In this document: in pieces, positions 10,590 to 23,592 of the stretch | How positions within the stretch are numbered: the first letter of the stretch is position 1 | Layout of the letters: every line of letters begins with the position of its first letter | Source: Planococcus citri | Lineage: Eukaryota > Arthropoda > Insecta > Hemiptera > Pseudococcidae | DNA: 64,000 nucleotides | Direction of reading: 5' to 3' | NCBI RefSeq assembly: GCF_950023065.1 | Contig: NC_088679.1 | Coordinates: 67,766,001 to 67,830,000, forward strand | The notes under the pieces: generated by a model | What the model was told of the DNA's origin: nothing | The model's input: only the letters and a program-made list of their open reading frames with translations | Databases searched by the model: none | Program-made: the position numbers and the translations under genes

Positions 10590-13330
10590 CATTTTCACTG
10601 AAGTAGTTTTCTTTTTTTTTTCAATCAGCAAAAATCGCCACAACTGGTTAGTAATCATTCAAATTCTAAAATTTTGAAACCGAAAAAATCAAACTCCTCA
10701 AATAAAAAACATTGCTGTTTCAGTGTTTCACTAATCAAAATACGAATTTTCAAAACGCTTTTCCTCTCAGTTCGTTCGAGTCTTTTTGCTTTTTTTCAAA
10801 CTTGGAAATTCTAAAAAATCATAATTCAAATTCTAAAATTTTGAAATCAATCCTCTCTCTTAAAGTGAGTGATGACTTGAATGCATTTTTTTCCAATATG
10901 TATCAACCCCTAATTTTTCAGTCAAGACTTCTCGCATGAAGACATGTGAAATCTACCCGTTGAATTGGGTACTCTGGGACATTGAAAGGGTTGAAAAAAT
11001 AGACCACTTTTTTCAATTTCAAGTCATAGAAGTTACTTTTTTTTTTTTTGGTTATTGTCTATTCTGTCTACCTGTATACCTATCCAGAACATTCCAAAAA
11101 ACATCGACCCATCGATCCCATTCTCAATGTCTGGTCGCGAAATTCCCAAATCTGGCCACTCTTTGACACATGTGTCAGTTCGTCAATACGATACACTTGT
11201 GTTGTACCACTATGTAGCTTCTGTACAATCTATTATGATGGGATTTAACGGGGTATCACACAGAGAAGAAGGTGTCATCGTCGGCGGATATTCAAATCAC
11301 CATTACATCACAGAATAACCCAGTATAGATGCCAATGAAGAAGCCTGGGAAATACCGCGGGATACCGTTACACAATTCGTCCGAAAAAGAAAGCCTTTTA
11401 CGATTTTTCGTTCACCATATACTCGGTCCATATACCTTTGACTTTTCTCGGAAAAAGGATAGATTAGATACTTACATGGTATACGCCTTCGTTACGGTGA
11501 TTCCTTTTTTGTTTCGGTCGCCAGCTTGCAGCTCGCGCTACTGGACTCGATCAGTCGATCGTGTAAACCCATTAAACAGTAGTTCCCCGCAGGAGACTCG
11601 TATTATGCTCGTAACAGCGCGACTGAATAATTTATTAAAGAGGTAAATGAAATCTTTTAAAAAGTTGCCATAGCGGGGTTATTTTTCAAACCCCCCTCCC
11701 CCCTCCCTTTGCCCCTAGTCAGCGTGGTATTTGCGAAACATTCGGCGAGAGCGATACGAGCGAGCGAGTGAGCGACGCGACGTGTACCCCCGTGTGCTCT
11801 TTTAAGGGTGTGTTTATACTATTCATGTATACGATACTTTGACGGTGGCTAATAGATCATGATCGTCGCTACTAATTATAACTATTATACGTTGGCCGCA
11901 CGATGATAAGGCAGCGTACATTAAATTACTACGTTATTATTGATGATGATAATAATAACAATAATTGAGCCAGCCGAACGAATATAAATTATCCTCTAAC
12001 AACGTTTGTTTTTCCCTCTACACTCTGAATGTACCTACGGTTTTTACCAGTACACGATATGCCGCCGGTAGGAGGAGATATAAATGACGAGAATGACGAT
12101 TCACAGAGAAGACACGACAACAACAGGTGCGTATTCTCACGAGCCACAATGTACATCTTCCTCCTCCTCCACCTCCTCATTCTCATTACGGTATGGTGAC
12201 CAAGGTGTATTATATATATGCTTTTTCGTATTGTTTTTTATTTCACTTACCGAATAGCACCCCCTCCCACAATCCTCATTTGACACAGGTTCCTTCAGTT
12301 AATAAATAAAAAAAAACCACCGATCATAAACTCTGGACAGGACACGACAGAGGAGGTAATTTGTCGTATACATTTTTCGTCTGATATTCCTGCAATAATA
12401 ATTCGCGTAACTCCTCCTACAAACTCGATTAAAAATTTTTCCTTCTTTAGTATACATATTACGAGGAAATATCCGCTTTTAAATATTTAATCCGGATTGC
12501 AAACTGATACGAAATAACAAGCTATGTCCAAGACGCAGGGGTTGGTGTCGAGCAAATACCTATCCCTTTGATTCGTGACTGTTAAGATTGATTGATGTAG
12601 TCGCAGTATAAGTATATTGTTGTCATGTATATACGTGTATAGTCAATTAGGAAGAGTAAATAATACCTTTGCCCTATAGGTGTTCGTCAGCAAATAGAAG
12701 GCAACTTACTACCCTTTTGGCTGGACAGTGGACACAATAGTGGAAAAACTCTGTGTAAAAAATTGAAAGGATTTAAGCGATTTTGCTTCTCAAAACCATT
12801 CACATACTATAAAAGGTTCTAGGCACACCTGAGATTTAAATTATGTAAGCTATGAGGACATATACGTACATGATAGATAGATGGAAACAAACTGCGTAAA
12901 AAAAAGTTTACCTTCGAGTTGAGCATACACCTTGTGAAATAGCAGGTTGTTAAAATTGTACGAATTTTATTCTTTTTTTTGTTTTTTCAAAGTTTTTGTA
13001 TTGACATTAAATCTTGAAAAAATCATAATCTACGCGCCTTCGTATGAATTATTTATTCGAAAAAAAAAAAATAGGACAAAATAGCGGCGTGTTTCGCATC
13101 GACGAAAACGCTTTTCTCAATATTTTACCAAATGTCTTCAAATATTTGGATATATTTGAACGAAACGTACTCGTGATACTTAAAATCGATAGATATCTAC
13201 CCTTTTATAAAACGTCGGTACTCGGGAAAAACAAAATGTAATTTTTGAAAACTTTATGAGTTTTATTGCTCGAATTGTTTTTATTGGATACGAAAATTAC
13301 GATGAAATTGCAATTTAGCTGTCAGAAGGA
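10590..13330. other. Unique block with CpG-richer core, no gene seen
   Basis: From about 10,930 the sequence is low in repeats. The part at 11,720-11,800 is CpG-rich with clustered GAGCGA/GCGACG words, and 11,691-11,715 carries four C-runs. A CTC/CCT microsatellite lies at 12,157-12,185. Overlapping frames near 11,050-11,650 share no motif with a known family and are likely chance. The composition would fit a regulatory region, but no specific site can be argued. Confidence 0.4.
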
Positions 13331-14940
13331 CGGAATGTGGAATTGAGAATGAATGTATCAGGGAAATTGACGTAATGTGCTGTTAAAATATAGTTGGAAA
13401 TTTGACAACCTTACAAAGTTGTATTGAATTAATCAATGGATGTGAATAAAACGTCATTTTCATGTCGAAGTCATGTTTTATGGTTATGATTGAGGGTTTT
13501 TTAAATTTTCAAATCTTGAAAATTACTGAGCAGAGTTTGATGCACTTTGCTATGTATGTTTGTAAAATCAAAGGAAACCACAATTGAAGAAAAACAAAAA
13601 AATCTTCATTTTTTTCAGGGGATCAGCAACAGTTTTAAGGGGTTTGAACTGGTTTTAAAACATCCATGTAATTGATTAAAATTTCTTCCATGTTGAAATT
13701 ACCGGAAAAAAAACAACAAAACAAAACAAACCTCCCAAAAATGTCGAAAAAATAAAAATAAGTACATTAGGATCGATCGTAAAAAAACAATTGTTGGAGA
13801 ACATTGACCATTCAATAAATATCTTCATTTTTGAATTGAAGTCAGATACCATTCATGAAACCGGAGGAATATTTTGGAATGCAGTGGTACCAATTTTCGG
13901 CCATTACTGCCAATTTCAACAAAAAATTTGTTAGGTATACCTGATACCTATCTACATAATATTTAGGCTTTAGGCTATTCTTAAAATCGGTAACGGCGAC
14001 CAAAAAATTAGTCCCTCAGTTTCAGAAATGATATTTTTTGGTGTTTTTTTGAGGGAAAAAATTTTTGAACTATGAATTCATCTAAAAATAAACGATTTTT
14101 AAACTTTCAAACGCACAGTAAAACCTCAAAAATGGTCAAGGATTTTGATGGAAATGACCTCGGACGACTCAGAATCTTGGATGAACTAACTTTTGAAACT
14201 GAACCATTTTCTTCAAGACAGGTTAGATGTGAAATGGAGTGAAAAAAATACGATTTTTTCAAAAAAAAGTTCAAAGCTTACTCTTCAAGAACTCGAGTAA
14301 GATAAGGGATTTTTTTTGTTGAAAAAAATCCCTACTTTTTCACTACTTCTTTTAATCAAATTTTCAAAAAGCTCTCCACTGCCTCCCCCTTCCTACATAC
14401 AAAATTCTAACAAAGTCAAATTTTTCACTGAAAAATCTTCAAAAAAATTGGAAGAAAATTCACCAACTGAACTGACGCAGACGTCACATATCCCAACACT
14501 ATAGCCAATTTCATCAAAAATAAATTTTTTTTTTTCAATGATTTGAGGGGTTTTTATTGTGTTTGAATTTTTTCATTTTTTCACTACCTATTTGAGTATT
14601 TTTTTTTACTTTTTCACTACTTATTCACTACCCATTTCTAAAATCACTATACTTTCACTGCCTGTTGGATATCTTGGGACCATTGTCTCCTATCTAGGAG
14701 GACTTATGAAGCCAATATTTTTTTGCCTGATTTTTAGATCAAAATGAAGATTTCCACTGAATTCGGCCAAAATCCTTCGAATTTCTTCTCGCGAAAGTAC
14801 ATACATACTCATTCAGCTGAGAAATTCATTATTTTAAGTGGGAATTTTCAAATTATGCCAATCCTTGAATGCATTTTCTTTTTGACTAAATTCACTACTT
14901 TTTCACAACTTTTACTACCTGCTAGAGATACCTTACTATA
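13331..14940. other. AT-rich sequence, no gene seen
   Basis: Homopolymer-rich, no convincing frames. A short phrase near 13,865-13,900 (GGAATATTTTGGAATGCAGT and on) resembles 34,922-34,960, so a weak dispersed repeat may be present in both places. Confidence 0.35.
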
Positions 14941-15569
14941 AATTGAATCGGTGGGAACAGAAAGAGGCGAAGTCCATTTTCGCACTTTTCAGGAATAACA
15001 AAAAACTGATTTATTTGAAAATCAAAAATTTTTGGTAAACGTGCTTAAGGTCATTGAAAGAGGACCCCAAGAGACACAATTTTTAGCATTGTTTAGAAAA
15101 AAAATATTCACGTGCGCCGGCGCTGTTGCTGCCTAAACAAATGGGACTTAGATCCTTTCTGCACCCAATCGACAAAATTTCTTTTGAAATTGCTCGGGCA
15201 CGAATGGGGCTTGATTCTACATCTAAGTACATCATTTAGACTGCTATCTCGTTTAAATTGACCAAAAACCCCTCGAGGTATAAGACTTTTTGCCGAAGTT
15301 GTTAATTTTTTCATCATTTTTCAGTTCAGAGATTAACTCAAATTTCAAAAAATGGTCTTCTCAAAAATGTTAGTTATTTTTCAAGGAATTAAAAAAATTT
15401 TACACAAAAGTCATAAATGCGGATCCGCCCTTTTTCTGCGCCCAAATACCACTTTCCCGGCAGTTTTGCGGAAATCATGACATCACCAGTCGATCCGCCG
15501 TACCCTATATTCGTGAAAAAAATTTCCAAAAATGTGACTTGGTCCCTTTCTGTTCCCACTGATTCAATT
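14941..15569. mobile_element. 629-bp element with about 38-bp inverted ends
   Basis: The left end AATTGAATCGGTGGGAACAG and the right end in reverse complement, AATTGAATCAGTGGGAACAG, differ once in 20 bases. The match continues with a few more mismatches to about 38 bases (AAAGAGGCGAAGTC against AAAGGGACCAAGTC). The interior is GC-richer than the flanks (15,108-15,250 and 15,415-15,510) and has no transposase frame. No target duplication is obvious, so the superfamily is open. Confidence 0.7.
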
Positions 15570-16380
15570 GTTTAATAAAATATACACCCTTCCCCCCCCA
15601 AAAAAACAAATTTTTCACCATTTATCACACATGGTGAAGTGTAAATCATTCTTTGGTCATTTTTTTCAAATCATGAAACACCAACAGGAAAATAACTTGA
15701 AAAATATTCGATTGGAAATTGAATTTTGGAAAAACAATTAGTTCCAAAACTTCTGTAACCAAAATTTCAACTGCTTGAAATAATTTGCCAATTTTTGGAA
15801 TTTTTTTGTAAATTTCAAAATATTAGGAGAAGTACACTGAAAACAATTCAAAATTATCGTCAAACTCACTGAATTAAATGTTCATCATCTCCAACATAGA
15901 TGCAAAGCCCTACATCATCAGAACTACCCCCCCTTTTTTTTGATATACGAAAGATCACAAAATTAGAGGAGGAATTTTCCGTTTTTGAAAGAAAATTTTC
16001 AGAATTCAAGAATTCAATATCCAAAGCTGAAATAAATTTTCAAAATTATGATAAAATACAACTTGACCTCTCAACAATAAATTTTATTACAATTTTTAAC
16101 CAATTTGACATCTCTCGCAAGGTTTTGATTCTCTGTATTATTTTCAATTTTTTCTTCAAGATTCCAAAACTGACTTAAGTAACTAAAAATGAAGTCATCA
16201 TCAACCCCAAAGCTGCTCAGCACAGCCTGTCTTTCAAATTTAAAATTCAAATTCAAATGTATTTTGTATTAATATTACACAGCAACGTGACACAAATTAA
16301 CGACACCCCTATGCCAAAACTCTACCATCAAAAGAAATTCCAGTCACATCCCATAGGTATGTTATTTTTTGGGGAAAAAT
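15570..16380. other. AT-rich sequence, no gene seen
   Basis: Poly-A/T-rich with a C-tract at 15,594 just outside the preceding element. Frames on both strands near 15,900-16,256 have biased simple composition and no motif. Confidence 0.35.
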
Positions 16381-17178
16381 GAGGGGTGTGAATGCGTGCT
16401 CAGAGATGTTCGGGTGTGTTCGGAAAAATTCAGTGGTGTGAACGCGTGCTCAGAGATGTTCGGCTGTGTTTGGGAAAATGCAGCCGAACATCTCTGAGCA
16501 CGCATTCACATCCCTGAATTTTCCCAAACACAGCCGAACATCTCTGAGCACGCATTCACACCCCTGAATTTTCCCAAACACACCCGAACATCCCTGGAAT
16601 TTTCAAAAAGACACCCGAACATCTCTGAGCACGTGTTCACAACCCTGAATTTTCCCAAACACACACGAACATCTCTGAGCACGCATTCACACCCCTGAAT
16701 TTTCCCAAACACAGCCGAACAGCTCTGAGCATGCATTCACACCCCTGCATTTTCCCAAACACAGCCGAACATCTCTGAGCATGCATTCACACCACTGAAT
16801 TTTCCCAAACACAGCCGAACATCTCTGAACACGCGTTCACACCCCTGAATTTTCCCAAACACAGCCGAACACCTCTGAACACGCATTCACACCCCTGAAT
16901 TTTCCCAAACACACCCGAACATCTCTGAGCATGCATTCACACCCCTGAGTTTTCCCAAACACAGCCGAACATCTCTGAGCATGCATTCACACCACTGAAT
17001 TTTCCCAAACACAGCCGAACATCTCTGAACACGCATTCACACCCCTGAATTTTCCCAAACACAGCCGAACATCTCTGAGCACGCCTTCACACCCTTGAAT
17101 TTTCTCAAACACACCCGAACATCTCTGAGCACGCATTCACACCCCTGAATTTTCCCAAACACAGCCGAACATCTCGCA
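16381..17178. repeat. 50-bp minisatellite with an orientation switch
   Basis: The unit is 50 bases, with blocks CACCCCTGAATTTTCCCAAA, CACAGCCGAACATCTCTGAG and CACGCATT. About 13-14 units run on the plus strand from near 16,483 to 17,178. One is shortened by about 12 bases near 16,590. About two units at 16,381-16,480 run in the opposite direction. Variants are few (CAC/TAC, CAGCC/CACCC, ACGCAT/ATGCAT) and shared between neighbours, suggesting recent expansion. The minus-strand frame over it is only the repeat translated. Confidence 0.95.
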
Positions 17179-19389
17179 GAATTCGAGGGCTCAAAGTGAA
17201 TTGTGGAAAATGCAACCTCTCATCAGATGTAGAAAGTGGAAACCATTTTTAAAGAGTAACATTACCTTCAGTCTTACAACTCCATTCGCTAAGGCACAAA
17301 TTGGAAAACCTTATTCAGGCCATTTTCCACCTTCACCTTACTACAATTAGATGGCTCATAAACCACAAAGTACCGCTTCCTATTCATCCGCAGCTTCTAT
17401 TCTGCGGTTTTTTGACCTCCTCTCATCATACATCTTCCCTATATATACGAGTAAGTACACCGCAACCGTTATACGAAATCCGCATCTCCAACTCATTACA
17501 CCGCGAAAAAAAAAATCAACCACGAGAAAACCAACGTAAACCACTAACTGATGATAGAAAATATCATCTCTGTATGGACTCATGGTGTATAGAAAGAGGT
17601 TAAGAAACACTCGTATCATTGTTCGATTAAAGGCACCTAAACCTATACTCTTGATATGGTGACTCATGGCTCTTGACGTATAACCTGTTGCCGGCATCAT
17701 GCCTTCATCATCAAAGCTTCACAACTTGATGCGGCGAACAATACACATTATCATGTTCATTTCACTCGAAAACATCTTCGCTTCGTTTACCTATACAATT
17801 TTATAAATTACAACACTCGCGGAGAGGAGAGCAAAGAGAAAGAGTATAGGTAAATCTGTAGCTAGTAGGCAAAGGTACGAGTACTCTTATAAGCAACGAA
17901 CGTAACGTCCGAAACCAAAATATGTAAGCATATTTATCAATCTATGAACTTTTGGATACGTTATAAAGAGAGCTTTTGTTTAATAATAACTCGACGTGGA
18001 TTTGAATGATTTTCTGACAACTTAATACGTACAAGAGTATCTACCAGCAGATATATTTAAACGTCTCATTTGTTAATATGTAGGGCCATACAATACCTAC
18101 GTGAAACGAAGACGTCGACCTGGTCGATTTTTAATTTCTGAACCAAAACTTCATAATACTTGTGCGATGCTGCATCTGAGCTGCGGTGTACGCGTAATCT
18201 ACTTATTACCGACTCAAATGTATCTTTTGTTCGCACAGATAATCAGAGTTAGCAGAGGTAGAGGAAAAATGAAAAACATCATTCAAATTATTACGTAGGT
18301 ACTTCTTGGTGTGTTTCGAAATTATCGAGCAATAAAAACACCGCTCTAGTTTAAATTTTCCACAATGGAGATAAATTGGGGCCATTTTCAACGGTTTCAC
18401 CATTATCTATACCGTTTTTCTCTTCACGAGACGGCAGCATTTATACAATTATATTATGGATTGGAATGGCGAAACATCGAGAAACAGTTCCTGGATCGAG
18501 CATCGTATCATAGTTACTTTTACTTATGCGATAAAAACAGTTTCATATTACTTTGAGATGAAAATAAATGAGCACAAAACATTTCAAATTTGTGTAGATT
18601 GAATTTAAAATGAGTGCTCAAAGTGTCTAAGAAAATCTGCAAACCCAAATGCAGCACTTCTCCAGAACTTTGATACAGTTTTTACGAAATTATTGCATGA
18701 CTTTGAGCACAACTCGTTTTAAATTTCATCTCTCCCAGGTTCTCATAAATTGACTCTCAAGATTTTAGGTTTCATATTTATCCTCACTCCCCCCTTCCAC
18801 ATCAAAAATGCACTTACAACGTGTTTTTTTTTTCAGAATTTGAATTACTCTGCCCGGTTGAGTCGAGTGCAGTTTGCTGAGAATATTTTTGCACTTTTCT
18901 ATCCTTTCCTCCCACATCCAAATTACTTCTGCTCTAAACAAGTGGAAAATTAATTTCCAATAACAAATCCAAACATTTTTTCCACACTCGGACGTGCAGA
19001 ATTGGGCATATTGAATCAGTAGTAACTGCTTGAAAATCTATTTTTTGTAGTAGATTCAAGAACACTTGATGACATGATGACCTGAGAAGTTTTGTGGGAA
19101 AAAAACCTTTTTTTTTTGGAGTTTTACTCACTTATTTTCAAAATGTAGATAAGTTATTTTCTTTGCTTCCGTACTCACCTGAAATCAAAAAAAAAATGCA
19201 ACGTGGATTAGAACTTCAGTAAGGATGGAAAAAATTTCTTATTTAAACAGCACATTGAATAAATTTAGAAATTTATACTACGATACATACAATATTTTCA
19301 TTGTTTGTGTAATATAAGATTGCAATGTAATTGCTTGATTGAGAAAGGAAGAGATGGGTACAAGGAAGGAGCATTTCATGACATGAATA
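17179..19389. other. Unique block then AT-rich sequence, no gene seen
   Basis: 17,200-18,600 is low in repeats, with modest frames overlapping on both strands (for example around 17,301-17,700) that lack recognisable domains. 18,600-19,389 is AT-rich. No RNA gene or repeat family identified. Confidence 0.4.
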
Positions 19390-19770
19390 AGGGTCAGGTT
19401 CCTCCTGACTGGCTTACAGGGGCATTTCGAGACGTCTGCCTCCGATTTTCAACAGGATTGATATTTATAGGAAGAACATAGTCTGAAACCTTCAAAATCT
19501 AAATTTCAGAAGCTTTATTGAAAATAGAATATTGTTTTTGAAGATCTAAGGTTATTTTATTTTATTTTTTTTTTTTTCAAAAAGCATTTTTATTCGGAAA
19601 AAATGATCAAGATGAGTCTTGAAACCAATGTTAACTCTTCCGAACTGAATTTTCGATTTCTCCAGAATTTAAAAATGCCTTCAGAAGGTGTGTGTAAATA
19701 TAACATTGGGCAGCTAAAAATTGAGTTGGGGCTTATTGTCGACCTACTTAAAAAGTTACATATGTAATAT
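19390..19770 (+). repeat. Decayed copy of the 31.1/34.2 kb repeat
   Basis: This stretch follows the order of the repeat at 31,101-31,526. It has a GCCTCCGATTTTCAAC block, AAGAACATAGTCTGAAACC, an AAAAATGATCAAGATGAGTC block, TTTCTCCAGAATTT, then ACATTGGGCAGCTAAAAAT and GTCGACCTACTT. It is interrupted by poly-T near 19,555. The divergence is large but the order is colinear. Confidence 0.65.
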
Positions 19771-20189
19771 GCACATTTTCAACTCATTATTAGGCAGACA
19801 TCCAGAGTAATTTTTTTTTGACTGCATGGTTCATCAGCCACGTTTTGACCTAAGTGTAAGTATGTATTACTGGCCTCATATTTATGAATTATTAGGGCAA
19901 AAAATCCAAAAGTCAAAAATTCTGTAATCGTAGTGGAATTTTGAAAATATGCAAGAAAGGTACGTAGTATAGCAAGGCTTGACGGCTCGTACTCAATTTT
20001 TTCCAAAAAAAAAAAAAAAAAATGTAACTTCAGCAGCCAAAAAAGTTACAAGACACGAGCAAAACATCTTAATGAAGAAAAAAATCATAATAAAAACAGA
20101 ACTTTTCAATTAAAAATTTCAAAAAAAAAATTACAAAACAATCAACATTTTTCAATTTTTATAATAATGAAACTACGTAGATTGAGAAT
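19771..20189. other. AT-rich spacer, no gene seen
   Basis: It contains an A-homopolymer at about 20,006 and a minus-strand frame with no recognisable motif. Nothing else visible. Confidence 0.35.
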
Positions 20190-20840
20190 TGGAATTTTAG
20201 CAAAAAACAGGACTTTTAGTCAATTACTGGCGAACAAAATGAAACTTTTTCCAAATTTTTGTCATAAAGTGTGACTATTTCGCAACTTTTTGGCCATTTC
20301 ACAGCATGAAAGTGAGAATTTTGAGCACTTATTTTTGCCAAAAAAAAATAGATTTACAACTTTGGCAAAAGGCAAAGTTTTTTTTGACACTTTTTAGCAA
20401 AAAAGCAATATTGGTAAAAAAAATTGAAAAAATTGACTTTTGGAATTTTTTTTAAAACAGACAATTTCTAGTAAGTAGGTACGTATAATTTTTGGCAAAA
20501 AAAGTCAAACTTTTCAGCAATAGGTATAAGTAAAAAAGCGATACTTTTTTGCAATTATTAATTTTGTCGTAAAACTGAGACATTTTTTCAACTTCTTGTT
20601 TTAAAAAAATTAATATTTACCTTGGAAAATGTTCAGTGTAGGTGTAGGCTGTTGGCAAAAAGTGAGACTGGATATTCTATCAAAAAAGCGAGACTTCTTC
20701 GCAATTCTTGATCACAAAGCTGGACTTTTGGTCAATTTTTGGAAACAAATGAGATAATAGGTAGAGGTACTTGGAATTTGTGCAAACAAGCCACAATTTT
20801 TGGCAAAAAGCGAGACTTCAATTGGATTATTCACAAATGA
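20190..20840 (+). repeat. GCGAGACTTTT array, copy 3
   Basis: Same theme as at 4,985 and 9,295: GGCAAAAAGTGAGACTGG, AAAAGCGAGACTTCTTCGC, GGCAAAAAGCGAGACTTC and weaker copies, spaced 35-60 bases apart. It ends about 225 bases before the foldback at 21,066. The spacer 20,841-21,065 holds nothing notable. Confidence 0.6.
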
Positions 20841-21065
20841 CCATTGATAAGAGAAAACTGGCTGATTTTAGAGGTAATTAATTTTTCAATTTGATTTGTA
20901 CTTTTCATTCATTTTTTTTTCTGTAACTAATCTATTTTATTACAATTTTGATTTTCTCAGGAAGAAGTGCGAAACCACAATATTTTTTAAGCATGAAAAA
21001 TCGAAATTAGAAGTAATTTTCAGACAACTTTTCACGATATGTGATGATTTTATGAAGAGCAGAAG

Positions 21066-22898
21066 TAGTCAGGTCTTAATTGCATATCCGCTCGCTATTC
21101 ATGTTGAAAGCAATTTTATGATTGATTCTTGTTCTACACACTAGAGCGAATAAATTTAGCTTGTATGCCTATTTTCCCCCTCCCCCTTTTCGGAGGGTCC
21201 ACCCTCCAACATTTGAAATTCGTGTATCTCCTAATCTATGGGTCGTACAAAAAAAATTATTGAACAAAAATTGTTCCTTGACATCAGATCTACAATTTGA
21301 GCTCATCAAAATTTGTTTTGGAGCAACCCTTCCCCCTCAAATTTCGTAAATACCCCTCCAGAAAACATCAATTTTACGTTTTTCACATTTTTAATGAAAA
21401 GTTTCAAAGTTGAAGAAAAGTCTGTAATATCTAACATAAATTGTTCAGAATTGAATTTATTTTCCAACGAATTATATTACGCGCATTTTTCCATCCCCCC
21501 CCCCGCTGCTATGGTGGACCCACCACCCCCTTGGTTACAAATACCAGACAACAAGGGAAACAATCCAACACAAGTTGTTTCAGGTTGAAATTTGTATGGT
21601 AGGTGGGTATCATCGAAAGACTTACGCGTGGAAAGTTTCAGACCCCCAGACCCCTCCCTTTTTGAGAAACCTCCCCTTTTCTGAAAATGAGAGTTTTGGC
21701 GGAAAATAACCATTAATGAGTAGAGTGTCGTTTTCGCATGATTCGATACCGCTGAGTACGAATATGACGTCAGATTTTCTGCTACATTCATCTAACCCCC
21801 TCCAGACCCCCCAGACCCCCCACCACAAATTTTACCATTTTTGAAAACAATTACTTTGGTGATATTAGTATTGTTTTCATATGATTCGAATCCCCTGAGC
21901 ACAAATATTGCGTCAGATTTTGTTTTACACTCATACAGCCCCTCCAGGGCCTCAGCCCCCCTCAATTTTCACTATTCTTGAAATACAGCTACTTGTATAA
22001 TATTGGCGTCGTGTTCATATGAATCGAACCTCCTGAATAAAATGATATTTAGAGGTCAAAAATGCATCCGAAAATTGTGTTTAAAAAATTGTGTATACCA
22101 ATTTTCATTAATAAAAAGCAAAAAAACGCCATTTTGAGGAGTAATTATGAGGGGAGGGGGTTGGGGTTGAAAATTTTTATGGGGATACCACTTATGAATG
22201 TCTACAACATACTAAAACATTGAAAAAATCGGTTCACATGGGGTTGAGAAAATTATTGTTATTGTAATTTCAGAAAAGGGGATGTTTCTCAAAAAGGGAG
22301 GGGTCCTGGGGGTCTGAAATTTTCCACGCGTAAGTCTTTCGATGGTACCCACCTACTATGCAAATTTCAACCCGAAACAACTTGCGTTGGATTGTTTCCC
22401 TAATTGTCTGGTATTTGTAACCCAGGGGGTGGTGGGTCCACCATAGCAGCGGGGGGGGGATGGAAAAATGCTCGTAATATAATTCGTTGGAAAATAAATT
22501 CAATTCTGAACAATTTATGTTAGATATTACAGACTTTTCTTCAACTTTGAAACTTTTCATTAAAAATGTGAAAAACGTAAAATTGATGTTTTCTGGAGGG
22601 GTATTTACGAAATTTGAGGGGGAAGGGTTGCTCCAAAACAAATTTTGATGAGCTCAAATTGTAGATCTGATGTCAAGGAACAATTTTTGTTCAATAATTT
22701 TTTTTGTACGACCCATAGATTAGGAGATACACGAATTTCAAATGTTGGAGGGTGGACCCTCGGAAAAGGGGGAGGGGGAAAATAGGCATACAAGCTAAAT
22801 TTATTCGCTCTAGTGTGTAGAACAAAAATCAATCATAAAATTGCTTTCAACATGAATAGCGAGCGGGAGCTTTTTTTTGTGAAATTGAGACCTGACTA
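21066..22898. mobile_element. 1.83-kb foldback element, TAG..CTA ends, AAG duplication
   Basis: The arms 21,066-21,690 and 22,270-22,898 are near-identical inverted copies. Over the part I compared by translation (21,313-21,480 against the minus strand of 22,475-22,641) one residue differs in over 50. The ends are TAGTCAGGTCT and AGACCTGACTA. AAG flanks both (21,063-21,065 and 22,899-22,901), a 3-bp target duplication. The right arm has a short insert near its tip (22,867-22,885). The spacer holds three diverged tandem units. No transposase frame is present, so the element is non-autonomous. C-runs at 21,496 and G-runs at 22,451 are paired arm features. Confidence 0.9.
21700..22060 (+). repeat. 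Three diverged about 140-bp units in the foldback spacer
   Basis: The phrases TTTTCGCATGATTCGATACC, TTTTCATATGATTCGAATCC and GTTCATATGAATCGAACCTC recur at about 140-base spacing. The first two units also carry a GTCAGATTTT block. A related unit lies in reverse orientation at 28,140-28,225. Confidence 0.65.
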
Positions 22899-22901
22899 AA
22901 G

Positions 22902-23592
22902 AGCGAAGATGAGATTTGACTGTCTAGACAAGCGCGTTTCTAATCCGCTCATGATACGGTTAATTTTCTGATTTGATCAGATCCAATCTTCGAGTACTCG
23001 TAGATTTGAAAAGAAAAATGAGCACCTGAATGTCAAAATGTGTAGTCGAACAAGAAAACCCTATACCTTTCAACTCTTCAAAAATATTAATTTCTCAAAA
23101 AGTTGTCATCCAATTCCACTACAAAAGTAATGTTGAAATTTCACATTATTAAAAAATTTCAAGTCATACTCGAAAAAACAGACTAGATAAACCTGAAAAC
23201 CTGCATTAGGTAAACTCTTTTTCTCCTCCCTCCCTTCCATCTCGAGCTCAATTTGGAATTTCAAAGTGAATTTCTATGCTGAAAACGGATTCAAAGACCT
23301 CAAAAAAACTACGCTTCAATATCCACATTGATAATTTCAAATGTTGAAAAAAAATCAATGTTTCTCCAAAACCTAATTAAAATTTGGGGTCACAGTTCAA
23401 ATTGGTTATTAAAAACAAATTTAGCGATCTCGAGCAACTCTGGTATGGATACGACAACGATTAAAAAAAGGAGAGGGGCGTTCATTTCCAAAAATTTAGA
23501 AATTCAGTATAGGGAACAGCTCCATGGGTGCTTTCAATCAAAACACGTAGGTACTTTTTACAGAGGAGCATAGAGGTTGGAGGTTCATTATA
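22902..23592. other. Spacer between two foldback elements, no gene seen
   Basis: AT-rich, with no repeat partner recognised and no credible frame. Confidence 0.4.

Noticed and set aside
16506..16736. 76-codon minus frame with repeated peptide
   Set aside because: It is the 50-bp minisatellite read through. The unit length is not a multiple of three, so no protein repeat is maintained.
21313..22641. Matching frames on opposite strands
   Set aside because: They are the two arms of one foldback element, so their similarity is not evidence of a duplicated gene.
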